From Orenia metallireducens (GTDB taxonomy: Bacteria; Bacillota; Halanaerobiia; Halobacteroidales; Halobacteroidaceae): a DNA stretch of 64,000 nucleotides. Where the stretch lies: the NCBI RefSeq assembly GCF_003001995.1, contig NZ_PVNB01000001.1, positions 62,001-126,000 of the forward strand, given 5' to 3'. The notes beneath the pieces were generated by a model. That model saw only the letters and a program-made list of their open reading frames with translations. It did not search any database and had not been told where the DNA came from. Made by a program: the position numbers and the translations under genes. Shown here in pieces: positions 36,514 to 45,836 of this stretch; within the stretch, counting starts at the first letter, position 1; each line of letters begins with the position of its first letter.

Positions 36514-38709
36514 TTACTTATATACCTTTTGATACAATTTAATATTATCTAGATAAACTGGTCCTGCATATTCTAAATTTTCACCTACTATCCCTATTCT
36601 CATATGCTCTTTTCCACTCATATCATATTTCTTTTCACATTTAATATATAGATACTCATTACCATCAATAGTTACAGTCTCTGCATCTGCTACAGTCACA
36701 TCAAAATCACCCATTCCAATAGTAGACCACCCTGGTTCAACTACAGCATATGGTTTGATTTTACCTTTAGCAGATAAACCTGCTTTAGGTAGATAAATTT
36801 CAAAAGAAACTTTATTATAATCTGATAACCCCTGTAACGACCAATGAACTACTCTTGTTTCATCCCAGCTACCACCTGACCAATTAACATCTACTTTTAA
36901 ACTTCCTCCATTGAAATTAGAATGTACAACCTTTGAGATTAAAGTATCCTTATCTGCTATCCAACCTTCTAAGTCATTAGAAAAGTCAATATCTTCTCCC
37001 AATACATACATAGCAGTTTTATTTCTAACTGTTACTTCAACAGATTTCTCTAAAAGAGTACCGCCAGCTAACTTAGCCTCTACTATTCCAGTTACAGCTT
37101 CCCCTTCTGCTTCTTTGCTTGTATCCCAAGTACCAACATAAATTCCTTCTCCTTGAGCTACTAGCTCAACCTCTTGCTTAGGAGTCTTATAAGTAACTTT
37201 AGAAACCTCTATACCTCGAGCTAATACAGTTGCTTTAACCTCTACTTTTCCTTTAACATCTGTTACTGCTTTTGGACTGTTCAAATATAAAGCAGGCTTT
37301 CTATTATCTATCCCTGTATTAAATAAAGTAGCATAATCAGCTAGTAAATTAGCAGTCTTGCTCCCTTCAACAATACGGAATCCATCATAATCTGGATATA
37401 AGCCATCCTCATCAGCACCACTTCCAGTATCGATACCACTTAAAATCCAGAACACACTCCCATCTATACCATTTTCATAAATAGCTTGATTCCATAAGTC
37501 ATAAGCTAAGTCTCTATTGGCATCACTTTCAGCATTGATTCCATACTCTTCTATTATAGCTGGCTTATTAATCTGATTAGCAAATTCAGCATGGGTCTTA
37601 ATCCACTTCAATCCAGCGTTAATCTGATCTGACCAATCATCTCCCCAATGATCTGGATATAAATGGACTGTACCATAGTCAATATTAGAAAGGCTAGTTA
37701 ATCGCTTCCAATCAACACCTTCCCAGCCACCATAACCATATATCTGACCAATCTCGCCAGTCTCTTCGTTAATATTTTGATATTCCTTACCTTCAAGGTG
37801 AATAAAGTGACCTTCATCTCCTACTGCCAGCAGATGATTGCTATCTATACTCTTAACATAAGCACTCATCTCTTCTGCCCAATTGACCAAAGTATCTCCA
37901 GATTTATCAGAGGCAGCTCTTGGTTCATTAGCCAACTCCCAAGAGAAGATTGTAGGATCTTCTTTATAAGTCAATCCTGTGTAAGTGTTCTTTCTATTTA
38001 AGAGATATTTGACATAATCTTTATAGGCTTTTTTAATCTCTTCATTGCTATAGAAATCATCATGCTCATCAGCACTAGCTACCCATTTGACATATTGATT
38101 CATCCCACCAAAATCATTCCAATTATTAACAAAAGGTATAAGTAATTTAATACCTTCTTCTCCTGCCTTCTTAATTGCATAATCAAGCTTTTTAAATCCA
38201 CTCTCATCATAAACACCAAGCTCTGGTTGCATTACATTCCCATCATGAGCTTCTCCATCTAAAAAGCCCCAAATTCTGATTACCTCAACTCCCATTGCCT
38301 TGGCATCTTCAATAACATCATCAACCATCTCTTTATCTTTATAGTGGAAGTAATAATTATTAGTTCCTACAAATTTGAACTCTTGATCCCCCAACATAAA
38401 TTTATCACCTTCAGCCCGCACAAACTCAGCTTTCTCAAACATAGCAGTGATATTCATATCACCAGTTGCCACTACTTCTACTGGGTTTTGAGTTCCTGTT
38501 AAACTTCCCCGCCACTCTTTAAACTTCCATCCAGCAGCTGGAATAGCTTTTATCATTGCAGTATCATTTTGCTGATTTACCTCTCCATCAACAGTTATCT
38601 TACCTTGACCGATTTGATTGGTTTTTACAGATACATTTCTACATCCTACTAAGGTGAAGGTTAAAATTAATGTAAATAAGACTAGTATTATTTTTTTATT
38701 TTTTAGCAT
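36514..38709 (-). CDS. Cell-surface GH5 mannanase lipoprotein with CBM27-like module
   Basis: 731 aa. Lipobox FTLVGC puts the lipidated Cys at 23. Next is a bacterial-repeat domain (GKITVDGEVNQ...WKFKEWRGSL, about 30-95). The GH5 domain (about 100-460) has the acid/base Glu in FSWELANEPRA and the nucleophile Glu in PAIIEEYGIN. An Ig-like domain (about 475-560) and a C-terminal sandwich (YVLGEDIDFSNDLEGWIADK ... GPVYLDNIKLY) resembling the mannan-binding CBM27 follow. ATG at 38709 is set by AGGAGGG and the signal peptide. It would cut mannan at the cell surface, complementing the soluble GH5_8 enzyme. Confidence 0.9.
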   Translation of the reverse strand: MLKNKKIILVLFTLILTFTLVGCRNVSVKTNQIGQGKITVDGEVNQQNDTAMIKAIPAAGWKFKEWRGSLTGTQNPVEVVATGDMNITAMFEKAEFVRAEGDKFMLGDQEFKFVGTNNYYFHYKDKEMVDDVIEDAKAMGVEVIRIWGFLDGEAHDGNVMQPELGVYDESGFKKLDYAIKKAGEEGIKLLIPFVNNWNDFGGMNQYVKWVASADEHDDFYSNEEIKKAYKDYVKYLLNRKNTYTGLTYKEDPTIFSWELANEPRAASDKSGDTLVNWAEEMSAYVKSIDSNHLLAVGDEGHFIHLEGKEYQNINEETGEIGQIYGYGGWEGVDWKRLTSLSNIDYGTVHLYPDHWGDDWSDQINAGLKWIKTHAEFANQINKPAIIEEYGINAESDANRDLAYDLWNQAIYENGIDGSVFWILSGIDTGSGADEDGLYPDYDGFRIVEGSKTANLLADYATLFNTGIDNRKPALYLNSPKAVTDVKGKVEVKATVLARGIEVSKVTYKTPKQEVELVAQGEGIYVGTWDTSKEAEGEAVTGIVEAKLAGGTLLEKSVEVTVRNKTAMYVLGEDIDFSNDLEGWIADKDTLISKVVHSNFNGGSLKVDVNWSGGSWDETRVVHWSLQGLSDYNKVSFEIYLPKAGLSAKGKIKPYAVVEPGWSTIGMGDFDVTVADAETVTIDGNEYLYIKCEKKYDMSGKEHMRIGIVGENLEYAGPVYLDNIKLYQKVYK

Positions 38710-38734
38710 AGTTACCCTCCTATGTGCTGAATAA

Positions 38735-39003
38735 TAATTAAGGTTCTTCAACGAGTTTTGTGAAAATACCATATTTAAATTATTTTAAACATTTCTTTGC
38801 AACGAATCTCTCGAATTAACGCGAATTTAGATCAAGAACTTTTAAATCTTTAATTTAGTCTTTTAATCTCTAATTCGTGGGATTCGCGTTAATTTGTTGC
38901 TACTAATCTTAGTTTTTTAAATATATTTTAAACTTTAATTTCTATTTTTTTCTTGTAAATAAGATTATCTTTAATCACAAAGTTTGTTGTTGAACCATAA
39001 TTA
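38735..39003. mobile_element. Family D inverted-repeat element, copy 2
   Basis: Ends TAATTAAGGTTCTTCAACGA (38735) and the complement of TAATTATGGTTCAACAACAA (ending 39003), each followed inward by (G)TTTTGTGA or CTTTGTGAT. A second nested inverted pair, GCAACGAATCTCTCGAATTA (38811) against ATTCGTGGGATTCGCGTTAA (38874), lies inside, with GCAAC/GTTGC bases. 269 bp, in the spacer between the porin terminator and the mannanase lipoprotein gene, so the mannanase promoter must lie in or beyond it. Confidence 0.65.
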
Positions 39004-39010
39004 AATTAGA

Positions 39011-39042
39011 CAAAGTGCCAAAAAAATCTTTGGCACTTTGTT
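39011..39042 (-). terminator. Terminator of the porin gene
   Basis: CAAAGTGCCA (39011-39020) pairs exactly with TGGCACTTTG (39031-39040) around an AT-rich loop, 15 nt after the porin stop. No strong T-run on the minus strand side, but the stem is long. Confidence 0.7.
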
Positions 39043-39055
39043 GTTGTAAACTTAA

Positions 39056-40771
39056 TTAGAATTTAACTGTATATTTAACTTCATAGTAATCTTGAGTCTT
39101 TCCAGAGTAGACCTCAGTACTATCACCATCATTATCTTTGTCATTTTCATCAAAAGTAGTCTTACCATAAGAGAATGCTATCTGGCCAGTATTTAATTGT
39201 TTAGTCAACTTAGTATAGAAGTTTGTAGTAAAATCTCCATCACTTAATAACTCTTTATGATCTGTTGCATAGTTACCAGCATAAATATCTAAGCTATTAG
39301 TAGAGAGTTCTGTATATAAGCTCAATCCTTCAAAAATTGTATAATCTGTCTTAACCATAACGGTCTTAGTACCTCTAAATTCATTTGCTTCCCAATCTAA
39401 TTCACCGTCTGTGTGAACTATAAAGTCTGTATTTAATCTAGTAGTTGGCTTATAATTTAAAGCAATTTGACACTTATAGTCTTCCATTCTATCATAGTCA
39501 TCATCATCACTAGCTGGCTGTTTAAATAGCTTACCTGAGAAGTATGATTTTAGACCTGCTTTCTGGTTAAATTTCCAATCATAATAAACCTTACCATACC
39601 AGCTGATAAAATTAATCTCATCATCATTATCTCGACTATAACCATACCACTGGTCTGTATAAAATCCAGTCTTCATATCATTTGCTAAATTAACATCTGC
39701 CTTAAGATAACGCTTACCATGCTTTTTAAAATTAGCACTGGAATCACCAATATATTTTTGCCATAAGTCTTTACCTTACTCTTTCCAGAAAGCTTCAACA
39801 TAAACATTACCAAAGGACTTACCAGCCTTAGCAGCCCAACCAATTGCATCTCCATCAGCTTCACTACCAGCTAACTCTCCAGCCACATTGACACCTTTAA
39901 ATAATCCTTGGGATATATTATGATCTGCTGTTACATATGCTGTAGCATCATTGTCTATTAAATCCATCTTATCTGACTCAAACTTGTCATCTCCAGCTTC
40001 ACCTAACAGACCTGCTGTCATTGTAGTGGAATCTCCTAAAGCTCTTTTAGCTTTTAACATAAATAATTGTGATTCTTCTTGAATTCCATTCAAATCCCAT
40101 GCTTCTGTATTCTCAGTTGCATCTCTATTTACTTTAGTTAAGATACTAGCATAGACTTCAGTTGATCCAACTGTTTTAGAGAAATCAATACCCGCTGTTT
40201 GATTTTCTATCTCTTGGTCTCCTTCATAATCATCTTTATCACCTGGTCCCCAGCCATTAACAGAATACCAATCTCTTTCGTTACGAACTTTATCTACTAC
40301 TGCATAATCTTTAGCTGAGAATAAGCCTAACTGGTCTCCAGAATCCCTTCCATTACTCCTATAAAATGCTCTAAAATCTCCACCAGAAAGCTTACCAGTT
40401 AATTCAGTCTTGCCTAAACCAAAGACTGCACTTCCTAAATCTCTATCAGTTCCAATCCTTTCAATATCACCATAATCAAAGGTTGCTAAACTTGAATCTT
40501 TATCAGCAAGCTTAAGCTCTGTGGCTAATTGCCAGTTATCATTGAAATCATAATCCATATTCAATCTAATATCAGCTTCAGTATCAAGCTCTTGAGCATC
40601 ATCTTCATCATCTGAACTAACAATTACCTCTACACTACCACTCATCTTTAGTTTAGAAGTAGAAGATTTATCCTCCACCTGCTTCTTTTCTGTTTCGGCA
40701 GCAAATGCTACACCTGTTGCTAAAGTCAAGACTAACATGAATAATACCAATGAAAAAACTTTTTTCTTCAT
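39056..40771 (-). pseudogene. Outer-membrane porin-like protein interrupted by an in-frame TAA
   Basis: Signal peptide MKKKVFSLVLFMLVLTLATG with cleavage after AFA. It is followed by Asp/Gly/Tyr-rich alternating beta-strand sequence typical of barrel proteins, ending YYEVKYTVKF with the C-terminal Phe of outer-membrane beta-signals. The frame stops at TAA (39776-39778, codon 332) and continues in the same frame for another 239 codons with the same composition (GKDLWQKYIGD..., YTDQWYGYSRDNDDEI). One substitution (CAA or GAA to TAA) would explain it. Without suppression the product is a 331-aa piece lacking the end of the barrel. Position next to the mannan genes suggests oligosaccharide uptake. 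Confidence 0.8.
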
Positions 40772-40844
40772 AAATATTCTCCTCCTTGTTATGTTTTTAT
40801 ATTGATGATTAACTCATCATAGATGCTTTATTGCATCCTCAAAG

Positions 40845-40858
40845 AAGAGAGCGCTTCT
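40845..40858. promoter_or_regulatory. Weak CcpA (cre)-like site upstream of porin
   Basis: TAGAAGCGCTCTCT on the minus strand shares the AAGCGCT centre and final C with cre sites, but the outer TG is not conserved. It is 74 nt before the porin start. Confidence 0.25.
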
Positions 40859-41004
40859 AAACTTATTAACTTATTGCTCCTCTACTCTTTTATAGTTAAT
40901 GGAACAATAACTATTAATTATTATCTTATAACTGCTACTAGATTAAAGTCCCATTATATCCTAAGTAATAATTCTACTTACTCCTTATAACTAGTTAATA
41001 TATA

Positions 41005-41052
41005 AAAACCCACTACTAAGTAAAATCTTGATTACTTAGTAGTGGGTTTCTA
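41005..41052. terminator. Hairpin terminator of the GH130 operon
   Basis: AACCCACTACTAAGTAA (41008-41024) pairs with TTACTTAGTAGTGGGTT (41033-41049); on the minus strand it is followed by TTTTATATAT. It overlaps the stop codon of the zinc-ribbon gene. Confidence 0.85.
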
Positions 41053-41166
41053 GAACCTCTCTAATTTATTAATTTTTCCACATCTAGGGCATTTAACAAC
41101 AACTTTTCCCTTAAAGTCATAATCAAGTAATCTCTTATTACAATGATTGCATCTAAATTGTTCCAT
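41050..41166 (-). CDS. 38-aa zinc-ribbon protein, Com-like
   Basis: Reads MEQFRCNHCNKRLLDYDF then KVVVKCPRCGKINKLERF. Two CxxC pairs (Cys6/9 and Cys26/29) 16 residues apart form a zinc ribbon like the Mu phage Com family of small nucleic-acid-binding regulators. GGGAGTG lies 6 nt before the ATG. It is 98 nt after the GH130 gene and stops inside the terminator hairpin, so it is the last gene of the mannoside operon. No other phage gene is nearby, so a regulatory or chaperone role in the operon is possible; function unknown. Confidence 0.8.
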   Translation of the reverse strand: MEQFRCNHCNKRLLDYDFKGKVVVKCPRCGKINKLERF

Positions 41167-41264
41167 AAGTATCACTCCCTAGAATTGAGTATTATAAAGA
41201 CAATGAGAAAGTTTAGTATGGACTTTATATCTATATATAACTCATTACTATCTATCCAAAATTA

Positions 41265-42476
41265 TTAGTCAATCAAATCAGCAATAGACCCATCTTCTCC
41301 AAGCAATTCTGAATTCTTAGCAATCAATTCATTCCGTTGAGCTACACAAGCATGGGAACGTAATGGATCTTTAGGAGTATTAGTCACATAATCAACTAGT
41401 TTATCAACTGTAGTAGTCGCTACATGGCATCTCATATCACTAGAGGCATAATAGATAAATACTTCTCCATTATCTTGAGCTATCACTCCATTAGTAAAGA
41501 CAACATTTCCTACATCCCCTACAAACTCATCACCCTTAGGAGCAATCAAGTGTCCACTTGGGCTGTGAGTTACTTGATAAGGTTTCTCTAAATCGGTCAT
41601 AAAAGCATAAATTACATATCTTAAGCCTGCAGCAGTATTTCTAACACCATGGGCAATATGCAACCACCCTTTATCGGTCTTAATAGGTGCTGCTCCTTGA
41701 CCATTTTTAACCTCTTTGATTGTATGATAGATTCTCTCATCAACTATGATCTCTTCCTCAATCACAGCATTCTCAATATCTTCAGCCAAGCCCCAACCTA
41801 TTCCTCCGCCACTTCCAGCAGAGATAAACCCATCTTGTGGTCGAGTATAGAAAGCATACTTGCCATCAACAAATTCTGGATGTAATACTACATTTCTCTG
41901 TTGAGCAGAAGGGCTCTTTAAATCAGGCAGCCTCTCCCAATCTTTTAAGTTCTTTGTTCTAGCAATTCCAGCTTGAGCTACTGCACTTGAAGTATCCCCT
42001 TTAGGAGCATTAGGATCCTTTCTTTCTGTACAGAATAATCCATAAATCCAGCCATCTTCATGCTTAACCAATCTCATATCATAGACATTAATATCTGGGT
42101 CTTCAGTCTCAGGCATTAGGATTGGATAATCCCAGAATTCAAAACCATCGATCCCATTATCACTCTCTGCTACTGCAAAGAAGGATTTTCTATCATTACC
42201 TTCAACTCTAACTACCAAATAATACTTCCCATCTAATTCGATTGCTCCTGGATTAAATGTAGCATTAATTCCTAATCTCTCCATCAAATAAGGATTAGTC
42301 TTATAATTTAAATCATACTTCCAATGTAATGGAGCATGCTCATTTGTTACTACTGGATATTTATATCTATCATAGATTCCATTCCCTAACTCTTCTTTCT
42401 CATTAGGTCTACTGATTAGCTGTTGATAATTCTTATAAAGAGCCTTTAATCTATTATTGAACTCTGCTTTTGTCAT
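41265..42476 (-). CDS. GH130 4-O-beta-mannosyl-glucose phosphorylase
   Basis: 403-aa cytoplasmic enzyme that phosphorolyses Man-beta-1,4-Glc to mannose-1-phosphate and glucose. The stretch [20 protein letters not shown], the donor Asp in [39 protein letters not shown] and [20 protein letters not shown] match the GH130_1 group typified by Bacteroides and Ruminococcus mannosylglucose phosphorylases. It starts 1 nt after the stop of the epimerase gene that makes its substrate from mannobiose, so the two are translationally coupled. Its products go to the hexomutase and glucokinase at 23-27 kb. Confidence 0.94.
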   Translation of the reverse strand: MTKAEFNNRLKALYKNYQQLISRPNEKEELGNGIYDRYKYPVVTNEHAPLHWKYDLNYKTNPYLMERLGINATFNPGAIELDGKYYLVVRVEGNDRKSFFAVAESDNGIDGFEFWDYPILMPETEDPDINVYDMRLVKHEDGWIYGLFCTERKDPNAPKGDTSSAVAQAGIARTKNLKDWERLPDLKSPSAQQRNVVLHPEFVDGKYAFYTRPQDGFISAGSGGGIGWGLAEDIENAVIEEEIIVDERIYHTIKEVKNGQGAAPIKTDKGWLHIAHGVRNTAAGLRYVIYAFMTDLEKPYQVTHSPSGHLIAPKGDEFVGDVGNVVFTNGVIAQDNGEVFIYYASSDMRCHVATTTVDKLVDYVTNTPKDPLRSHACVAQRNELIAKNSELLGEDGSIADLID

Positions 42477-42477
42477 C

Positions 42478-43692
42478 TTAGTTCATCTCCCTTTTTATCT
42501 TTTCTAATCTATTAACAATCTCAAAACAAGCTCTACCATTATGGTATGGCCCCTTCCAAGAATTAACTTTAGAGATCTGATTATTTACTATTCCCTCTTT
42601 AGATACCATCCAGAACCACTCATCATACTCTTGATCTATAATCCTCTCTTCAATAAAGCTCCAAATATTCTTAGCAACTTCTAAATACTTATCTTCGTCT
42701 GTCAATTGATAAGCATTTAAAAACCCTACTACCGCCTCAGCTTGTGGCCACCAGTGTTTGTCACTGTCTATAATTCCTGTCGGGTCACCTTCATATAAGA
42801 CTGCCCAATCTTCATCAAGACCTTCTTCATAAGTAACCTCAGCCATCTTTACAGCAATCTCTGCTACTTTCTCTATAAGCTCTTGATCTCCCAATACTTC
42901 AGCAGCTTCATATAATAACCAGCTTCCTTCAATGTCATGGCCATAAGAGAATAGATCAGACTTAGAAGTCCATTTTTCATCAAAGAATAGTATAAAATGA
43001 TAAGTTTGAGAATCAATAATATATTCAATTGTTACTTCTATAAGTTCTTTTAATTGCTCTTCTAATCTTTTATCCTTCCAAACTCTAAATAGATTGGTAT
43101 ATGCCTCTAAGATATGAAGATGGGTATTCATAGATTTCTTTTCATTCATATCCTTCTCACTTAACCTCAAGTCTTCTAATTCATTCCACTCTCTAGAGCA
43201 GGCTTCAATATATCCTTTATTTTCACTATCATAACTATACCTTTCAATTAATTCAAACAATTCAATAGCCTGTTCTAAACTTTCCTCTTTTCCTGTTGCC
43301 AGGTAATACTCTGAGAAAGCATAGATAGAAAAAGCTTGACCATAGATCTGCTTTCTATCATTTACTACATTCCCTTGAGAATCTAACATCCAATACATTC
43401 CAGCATACTCTTTATCCCAAAAATTTTGTAATAAATAATCATAAGCTCTGTCAGCTATCTCTAAATATCTTTGATCTTCTAATTCTCTATAAGCTAAGGA
43501 AAATGCCCATAGAATCCTAGAATTTAGAATTAGACCCTTTTCTGCTTCCTTATTAATAAGCAAATCATTTGTTATCTCTCCATAAAAGCCTTGATTCTCT
43601 GTATCTATAGCATTATCTATCCAAAAATTAAAGATATTTTTAGTCTCTTGCTCTACCTGTTTTTGAAATTGACCCTTTAACAAAGCAGTCAT
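42478..43692 (-). CDS. Cellobiose 2-epimerase (AGE family)
   Basis: 404-aa cytoplasmic (alpha/alpha)6-barrel enzyme that epimerises the reducing end of beta-1,4-disaccharides, here mannobiose to mannosylglucose. [48 protein letters not shown], the His in [31 protein letters not shown] and the His in [13 protein letters not shown] are family landmarks, including both general acid/base His. Coupled to the GH130_1 gene with a 1-nt gap. Upstream spacer is 330 nt and contains element copy 5. Confidence 0.94.
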   Translation of the reverse strand: MTALLKGQFQKQVEQETKNIFNFWIDNAIDTENQGFYGEITNDLLINKEAEKGLILNSRILWAFSLAYRELEDQRYLEIADRAYDYLLQNFWDKEYAGMYWMLDSQGNVVNDRKQIYGQAFSIYAFSEYYLATGKEESLEQAIELFELIERYSYDSENKGYIEACSREWNELEDLRLSEKDMNEKKSMNTHLHILEAYTNLFRVWKDKRLEEQLKELIEVTIEYIIDSQTYHFILFFDEKWTSKSDLFSYGHDIEGSWLLYEAAEVLGDQELIEKVAEIAVKMAEVTYEEGLDEDWAVLYEGDPTGIIDSDKHWWPQAEAVVGFLNAYQLTDEDKYLEVAKNIWSFIEERIIDQEYDEWFWMVSKEGIVNNQISKVNSWKGPYHNGRACFEIVNRLEKIKREMN

Positions 43693-43851
43693 CTTCTCTC
43701 CTCCTTATATTTAAAAATTAACTTCTTGGCACATAATCTATCTCTGCTAAACTTATTTGAGGAGAAGCATAGTGCCTAATCTTTTAACTCTATCTTCAGA
43801 TGATTTTTATACGTTGTGCTAAGTAAATTTTAATACTAATAATCTCTTTAT

Positions 43852-43960
43852 GGGGGATATTGTGACAATTTCGTGTCGGGAACCAGGAATCTGGAATCAG
43901 TATAGTTTACAGGTTCCTGATAACTGATTACAGATTCCTAAAAGTGTTGTAATATCTCTC
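43852..43960. mobile_element. Inverted-end element copy 5 (R to L, palindromic core)
   Basis: R end GGGGGATATTGTGACA (43853-43867) and L end as GTGTTGTAATATCTCTC (43944-43960). Core: CAGGAATCTGGAATCAG (43883-43899) pairs with CTGATTACAGATTCCT (43924-43939). At 109 bp it is the shortest copy. It lies between the two GH130 transcription segments (GH130_2 and the epimerase); the rest of the 330-nt spacer shows nothing else. Confidence 0.65.
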
Positions 43961-44022
43961 TATTGTATTAACTCCTCTACTAACATAAGCTATCAAAATA
44001 ATTATTTAACTAAATATCAAAA

Positions 44023-45018
44023 TTAAAATACTTCAGAATTAGCTTTAATGTACTCAACCAACTCATTTACTTCACAATAAGCTACAGCGGTGTAAGTATC
44101 AGCTGCACCATAATAAATAGCGATTCTTCCTGTATCAGCATCATGCAAGGTTGCACATGGGAAAGCTACATTAGGTACAAAGCCTGTAGTTTCATATTCC
44201 TTTTCAGGAGTTAGTAAGTAGTCACGAGTTCTATAAAGAACCTTACTTGGATCATCGATATCCAAAATAGTTGCCCCCATACTATAGACATAGCCATTAC
44301 AAGTTCCAGATACACCATGGTAGAACATTAACCAGCCCTCTGTAGTTTCAATTGGAGCAGGTCCACCACCAATCTTAGTACCTTGCCACCAGCCAGATCC
44401 ACCATTAGACATAACATGACGATGTTTACCCCAATAAGTCATATCCTTACTTTGGCTTAAGAAGATATCTCCAAAAGGAGTATGCCCTGTATCACTTGGA
44501 CGATTCAACATTACAAAATGATCATTGATCTTTCTTGGGAATAATACTCCATTTCTATTAAATGGAACAAAGGCATCTTCTAATCTTGTAAAGGTCTTGA
44601 AGTCTTTAGTCATTCCTACACCAATTGTTGGTCCATGAAATTCACTACACCATAGGATATAATAAGTATCCTCAACTTTAACTACACGAGGATCATAAGC
44701 ATAACCTGGTTCAGCCTCATTACCATCTGCATCTACCCAATTAATAGTTTCATCTTCAAATTCCCAGTTTAAGGCGTCCTTGCTTCTGCCAAAGTGTAAA
44801 TGTGCTCTTCCATTCTTATGGTCCATTCTAAAGACACCTACAAATTCTCCCTCAAAAGGAACTACTGCACTATTATAAACTCTTGCCGCAGATGGAGTCG
44901 GATTCCAATCAGTAATTGGATTAGCTGAATGACGCCAAACAACTTGGTCACAACCTTCTGGTTTCTCTTCCCATGGCATATTTTTTAAACTTTCTCCTAT
45001 AATTTTAACTTTGCTCAT
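44023..45018 (-). CDS. GH130 beta-1,4-mannooligosaccharide phosphorylase
   Basis: 331-aa cytoplasmic phosphorylase of the GH130_2 type (RaMP2-like), removing mannose-1-phosphate from the non-reducing end of mannooligosaccharides. Features: HSANPITDWNPTPSAARVYN, GVFRMDHKNGRAHLHFGRS, the donor Asp in GYAYDPRVVKVEDTYYILW, GHTPFGDIFLSQS, GTKIGGGPAPIETTEGW and the final FPCATLHDADTGRIAIYYG. GGAGGCGAC precedes the ATG. Together with the GH130_1 enzyme and epimerase it covers both long oligomers and the final disaccharide. First intact gene after the lipoprotein remnant. Confidence 0.92.
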   Translation of the reverse strand: MSKVKIIGESLKNMPWEEKPEGCDQVVWRHSANPITDWNPTPSAARVYNSAVVPFEGEFVGVFRMDHKNGRAHLHFGRSKDALNWEFEDETINWVDADGNEAEPGYAYDPRVVKVEDTYYILWCSEFHGPTIGVGMTKDFKTFTRLEDAFVPFNRNGVLFPRKINDHFVMLNRPSDTGHTPFGDIFLSQSKDMTYWGKHRHVMSNGGSGWWQGTKIGGGPAPIETTEGWLMFYHGVSGTCNGYVYSMGATILDIDDPSKVLYRTRDYLLTPEKEYETTGFVPNVAFPCATLHDADTGRIAIYYGAADTYTAVAYCEVNELVEYIKANSEVF

Positions 45019-45124
45019 TTATGTCGCCTCCTAAATTAATTACTATAAATAATTATCAAAATTTAATCTAAAGCACCACCAGTAATACCAAGGTTAACTG
45101 TTTAGATTCATAAAACCTATCATT

Positions 45125-45372
45125 TCACCTTTTCTCTTGATAAATATCAATTAAATCCAAACCTCTTCCTGCATCTTTGAAAGTTACTAAAGCTTTTGAT
45201 CCAGAACCTGGTTTTATTACCATAATATCTGGATCATTTCCAGAGATAAAGGATGTTTTGATCTGTTCAGGATAAGCACCTGTATCAGCAGTATTATTAG
45301 CACCAGAACAACCTACTAAACTAATAGCTAAGACTACAGTTAATGTTAAAGTCATATTTTTTTGTTAAACAT
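45125..45372 (-). pseudogene. Truncated, frameshifted lipoprotein gene
   Basis: The reading TLTLTVVLAISLVGCSGANN is a lipoprotein signal with lipobox, followed by only about 55 residues (GAYPEQIKTSF...DLIDIYQEKR). It probably remains from a substrate-binding or surface lipoprotein. The best start, ATG at 45372 with GGAG upstream, is out of frame by one base: an A7 run (45354-45360 on the opposite strand as T7) separates it from the signal peptide, and eight A would restore MFNKKN-MTLTL. The in-frame ATG at 45355 has no good RBS. So it is both slipped and truncated. Confidence 0.6.
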
Positions 45373-45836
45373 TAATAATCTCCTTCTTTAATTTGATTTT
45401 ACAGCTAGAGGTTAACAAGTGTTATAGTATTCCTTCCTACCTCCTATTTGAATTTTACTTAAAGCTTCTAACACTTTACAACTTAAAAATTCAATAAAAA
45501 ACCACCTTCTATGACTATCTTAAAAAGATAGCATTAATACCATCTCTTTAAGATAGAAGTAAAGGTGGACTTATACTCTTATAGTCTTATGCACTTCTTA
45601 TTTTATATTTCATTCGCAATTTAGGGGATATTGAATAATTACAAAATAAGAATTAAGCTGTTTAGCTCATACACCTCTATATTATCTAAAGGTGAAGTTA
45701 TTATAAGATATGAAGCTAACATAATTGTAAAGTGTCCTTTATTACTTACTTCTTGTTTATGTTATATTCTTATAAAATTATACCCTTATAATCTTATAGC
45801 AATTTATATAAAATAATATTTATTAGTAAGCTATCC
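45373..45836. other. Gene-free spacer with nested hairpin
   Basis: 464 nt without a convincing gene. 45501-45569 holds a nested inverted repeat: CCACCTTCTA outside (complement near 45554-45568, AGAAGTAAAGGTGG) and CTATCTTAAAAAGATAG inside. It probably ends the lacI transcript. The remaining sequence is AT-rich and shows nothing more. Confidence 0.5.

Noticed and set aside
45631-45816. Plus-strand open frame of 61 codons in the spacer before lacI
   Set aside because: Composition is AT-driven Ile/Tyr/Lys, with no RBS and no recognisable domain; the region is better explained as spacer.
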